Shown here: positions 60,661 through 64,000 of the stretch, piece after piece | Layout of the letters: each line of letters begins with the position of its first letter | Position numbering within the stretch: position 1 is the first letter of the stretch | NCBI GenBank assembly: GCA_034509425.1 | Contig: JAVTVJ010000033.1 | Span: 1,488,001-1,552,000, forward strand | Direction: 5' to 3' | Origin: Eopsaltria australis | Lineage: Eukaryota; Chordata; Aves; Passeriformes; Petroicidae | Length of the DNA: 64,000 bases | The notes under the pieces: generated by a model | What the model saw: the letters and a program-made list of their open reading frames with translations, nothing else | Databases searched by the model: none | Told to the model about the DNA's origin: nothing | Program-made: the position numbers and the translations under genes

Positions 60661-61313
60661 TTTCTGCAAATCCCTTTGAAAGATTTTATATGTGGGAGAA
60701 TGTGATTGTTTCTATATTTTATCAGTGCTTAGCACTTATAGCACTAAGGAAGATCAGTTGAATTCTTTGCATGGCAGTAATAAGAAAAAAGAATAAATGA
60801 AAAGGACTGCAATTTTGTGAGGTACTGTGGCTTTCTTCCACACATTTCTTTCCTCTTGCTTGCAAAATCAGGTTTTGGGACGTTTGTCAGTTTGTGCTGT
60901 ACGATTCATTTGGTGAACCCTTGTAGGGCAATTTTTTTGGAATACACTAGTGCAGCACTGTGTTACTCAGATGTTCTTTATAACAGAACAGTTATTGACC
61001 ACATGGACCTTTACAGGTAGTAAGTAGAAAAACATATTACAGGTTGTTTTACATGTTTTTTGATTTGTGTTTTTAGTATATTGCTTTTCAAAGGAGACAG
61101 AAAAGTACAGAAGCAAATTAAAGATACCAGTCCTGATAATCACAAGGATGGGACTGTCTCTTTTTACCTTTCATGCTAACAGCACAAAAGTGTGTTTGCT
61201 TTTTATATCTGGTGGAGTGAAGGATCAGGACAAGGGACTCATGACAAGTGTGATTTAAACTGCCCCAGCTTATCTGTGAGCCATCATTCTGGGTACAGGC
61301 AGAAGTGATCTTA
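60661..61313. other. Unique spacer between two CR1 copies
   Basis: About 650 bases of AT-rich sequence with no recognisable element. Confidence 0.5.
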
Positions 61314-62190
61314 ACACAGAATCATAGAATGATAGATGGTTTGGTTTGGAAGGGATCTTAAAGATCTTTTAGTTCCAGACCCTGCAGGGACATCTTCCCC
61401 TAGACCAGGCTGCTCAGAACTGCCTCCAGCCAGTCTTTGAACACTCCCAGGGATGAGGCATCCACAGCTTCTCTATGCAAAGTGTTCTGGTGCCTCACCA
61501 ACTTCACAGCAAAGAACTTCCTCCTAATATCTACTCTAAGCCTACTCTCTTTCAATTTGAATACATTCTCCCTTGTCCTATCATTGTCTGCACTTAAAAG
61601 TAGTCTCTTTCTCATTCTTGTAGGCTCCCTTCAGGTACTGGAAGACTGCAATTAGGTCACACAGAGCCTTCTCTTCTCCAGGCTGAATAATCTCAGTTCT
61701 CTAAGTCTTACCTCATAGGAGAAGTGCTCCATCTCTCTAATCATCTTGCTGACCTCCTCTGGACTCTAGCAGGTTATTTTTGTGCTGAGGGCCCCCAGAG
61801 CTGGGTGCAGCACTCCAGGTAGGGTCTCACCAGAACAGAGTAAAGAGGCAGAATCCCCTCCTTGCCCTGCTGCCCAGACTGCTTTTGCTGCAGCCCAGGA
61901 CACATTTGACTTTCTGGGCTGCAAACAAACATTGCTGGGTCATGTTCAGACCCTCATCCAGCAGCACCCCCAAGTCCTTCTTGGCAGGGCTGCTCTCAAT
62001 CTGTTCATCCCCAGCCTGTGTTGATACCAGGGATTGCCCCAACCTAGGTGCAGCATCTTGCACTTGGTCTTGTTGAATCTCATGGCATTCCCATGGGCTC
62101 ACTTCTTGAGTTTGTTCAGTACTCCCTGGATGACATCTTGTCCTTCAGGTGTGTCAACGCACCACAGTATCATCTGTGCATCTGCTGAGT
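61314..62190 (-). mobile_element. Long 5'-truncated CR1 LINE, minus strand
   Basis: At ~880 bases this is the longest CR1 copy here. The left edge 'cacagaatcatagaatgat' is the 3' terminus. It is followed by 'ccctagaccaggctgctcag', 'actcccagggatgaggcatc', 'gaagtgctccatctctctaa', 'agctgggtgcagcactccag', 'ctgggctgcaaac' and 'gcagcatcttgcacttgg'. Divergence appears moderate. Minus frames 61400-61615 and 61827-62102 are remnants of the LINE's own coding strand and are interrupted, so it is non-functional. The 5' boundary is approximate. Confidence 0.95.
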
Positions 62191-64000
62191 CCAGGGTTGC
62201 TGGAGAATCAGAGTTTGCTAGGATCAAACTGGAGAATAAGATGAAGAAAGTAAAATAGAATGGAGTTTCAGAGTATCAATACACGGTTTCCTGAATAAGA
62301 AAGATTTATGGAAAACAGCTTGCCTGCCTTCCTCACTGGTCCCAATCTAAGAAACCCTAGCAACATAAGAGGGTACAGCAATGGATGGTATATTTTCTAT
62401 AGTGGAAAAGAGAAGACAGGAATAACGAATTGGTTAGATATATAAAGCTTGTGTTTTAGAATTTCACTTCCACTGATTAGTGCTGGGCAAAACACAAAAG
62501 GTTAGATGCTTGCATTGAGGTCATTCACCCTTTCCCTAAACCCTGACTAACTTCTTAGCAGTCCCTCACCTATTCTCAAGTGCTTTTCAGTGCTTGATCT
62601 CTCCAAAAGACACTAAAATTAGGGAGTATATCACTTCTGCATTTATTTTCACAGTGGTGCATCTTCTAAAGCACAGAGTGTGTGGGACTGAGTTCAAAGA
62701 AAGGATTTGTGTTTATGTGATTTCAGGATAACAAGTCTTGGGCTTATGCACAAATATTCTCAGTGCCCTGTTCTTCCTGTCACTGTCTGCCAGCATCACT
62801 GTACTTTATTTACTGTAAGGTAAAACTCGGAATCACAGAGATTAAAAACTATTGCTTTAGAGTCTTGATATCCCACTCATTTCCTGTCAGCCTGCTGATA
62901 TAACTGATCCAGAAGGTGCTTTTCATTAAAAACTACAGTAAGAAAATCTCCTAACACTGGATTTGAATTTTCATGATAAACATTAGATTGGGTAACCTCC
63001 ATTACATGCCACCCATCAAGGAAAGTACACTGTGCTTGTGTCTTAGCAGATGTTTAGTGACAAATATCACTCATTTCTGTGGCAATCTTCTTGTGTTAGC
63101 CTTCTTGAGACCACAGAAGAGATTAGGATTTAGAACAAAACACTTTTTCAATCTACTTTGTAGACAGACTTCCACAAAGGTCCTTACCGACTTTCTTTTA
63201 TTCAGCTGTCAGTTGCTTTTAAGTAATTTTAAAAAGTAATGATGAGGATTTGTCTCTCCCCTCCCCTTCTTACAGTGACTTTAAGCAAAGATCAAAAAGC
63301 CTTGATTTGAACAAACAGATCAGGTTTTAAATGCAGACGAAGAACAGACATTTTAATTGTGATCTTGAAGAAGTTATTTGTACAAAGATTATAAAGATTG
63401 TTAAAGAAACCTCTACCAATGGCTTCTAGATTTCAATCTAGGTCCCCATTTCTGTTGAAGTTAATTGAAAAAGGATTTCAGGACTTTACTCCTATCTTTT
63501 CATTAGGCGATACTAAATTTGGCATTCCTAGCTTGAGGGTCTTTCTCCATTATTTATAGATCTGGTAGTCTTGCAGAGACTGAATGGATGGACTTCCATA
63601 AGCATAACTCTTTCCTTCCCAGAATTAGAAAGCCTAAATGGTCATGTTTTACAGCTGACATGTAAAACCAGTCCGGTTTTCTATGACTGGTAAAAATAAT
63701 TTTATAGTATGAAGTTGAGGAAAATTGGATCCTTCCTATTTTCAAAGATTTTTGGCTACTTTCTTAACCAGTGTAAATTGACATGCTTCTTTTAGTGCAT
63801 TTTTTCTTATCTTTTGAGCCCATGACCTACCATTTTTGAAGTATTAGTATGACAAAAAGAAATTTCTTGATTAAAAATATATTTCTTATAGCATAGGACA
63901 CACTTGATTGTGTATCATCTCTCACATTTAATGAAGTAAAGCTTATAACTCTTTACAATGCATTATGAAAAGTTAAAATTTTATTAATGGCATTATTTTT
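62191..64000. other. AT-rich non-coding DNA, nothing recognised
   Basis: No gene, RNA or transposon was recognised up to the end of the window. The frames plus 62973-63239 and minus 63554-63745 have no known family. Confidence 0.5.

Noticed and set aside
61400..62102. Minus and plus frames of 71-91 codons
   Set aside because: Inside the CR1 copy at 61314-62190; the LINE's own frame is interrupted and the plus frames are antisense.
1..64000. Bacterial-type features: operons, ribosome binding sites, CRISPR arrays, rRNA or tRNA
   Set aside because: No regularly spaced repeats with unique spacers, no cloverleaf with conserved A/B boxes and no gene-dense layout were seen; the repeats are those of a bird genome.

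Overview
The window looks like a stretch of avian nuclear DNA, most likely from a songbird or another neoavian. It is AT-rich and CpG-poor, and its recognisable content is the standard bird repeat set. This comprises CR1 LINE tails with the (CATAGAAT)n-type terminus and several long terminal repeats (LTRs) of bird endogenous retroviruses that begin or end in motifs such as TGTGGTGGGTTGACC, TGTGCTGGTTT and CCTAAACCATGACA. Small amounts of older amniote repeats are also present. The call rests on recognising these families from memory; no database was searched.

I found no protein-coding gene, exon, tRNA, rRNA or CRISPR array that I can defend. Every open frame is short (mostly 60-140 codons), unrelated to its neighbours and without a recognisable domain. 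The longest lie in a microsatellite or inside LTRs. The window is best read as an intergenic desert or the inside of a very large intron.

Layout. 1-9977: mostly unique AT-rich DNA, with a CpG-enriched patch at about 2030-2262 and a large (TTTTC)n/(TTTTTC)n microsatellite at 5825-6071. 9978-10741: a truncated minus-strand LTR followed by a plus-strand CR1 piece. 10742-16739: unique DNA with one MIR-like relic. 16740-18719: two minus-strand solo LTRs; the first is complete and flanked by a perfect GTTAT target-site duplication. 20737-21650: two LINE tails facing each other. 21650-29960: unique DNA, G/T-rich low-complexity tracts and an odd GC-rich block at 24860-25140. 29961-30254: a short, internally deleted LTR with a perfect ATCTC duplication. 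30255-50936: unique DNA with CR1 tails at 32.8, 38.4 and 45.3 kb, a relic of an old palindromic repeat at 36.95 kb, and a homeodomain-site-rich AT block at 37.1-37.4 kb. 50937-56290: the most transposon-dense part, with an LTR fragment, a CpG-rich unclassified LTR-like block (52751-53461), a minus-strand LTR (53967-54370) and a plus-strand LTR with internal repeats (55370-56290). 56290-64000: a palindromic MITE-like relic (57.08 kb), an A42 run (57.86 kb) and CR1 copies at 60.5 and 61.3-62.2 kb, otherwise unique.

The retroviral pieces are solo or partial LTRs. I saw no gag, pol or env remnants, so nothing here should be able to move by itself. No new biological system stands out. The items most worth checking are the dated LTR insertions, the CpG-rich LTR-like block, the CpG patch near 2.1 kb and the candidate conserved non-coding blocks.
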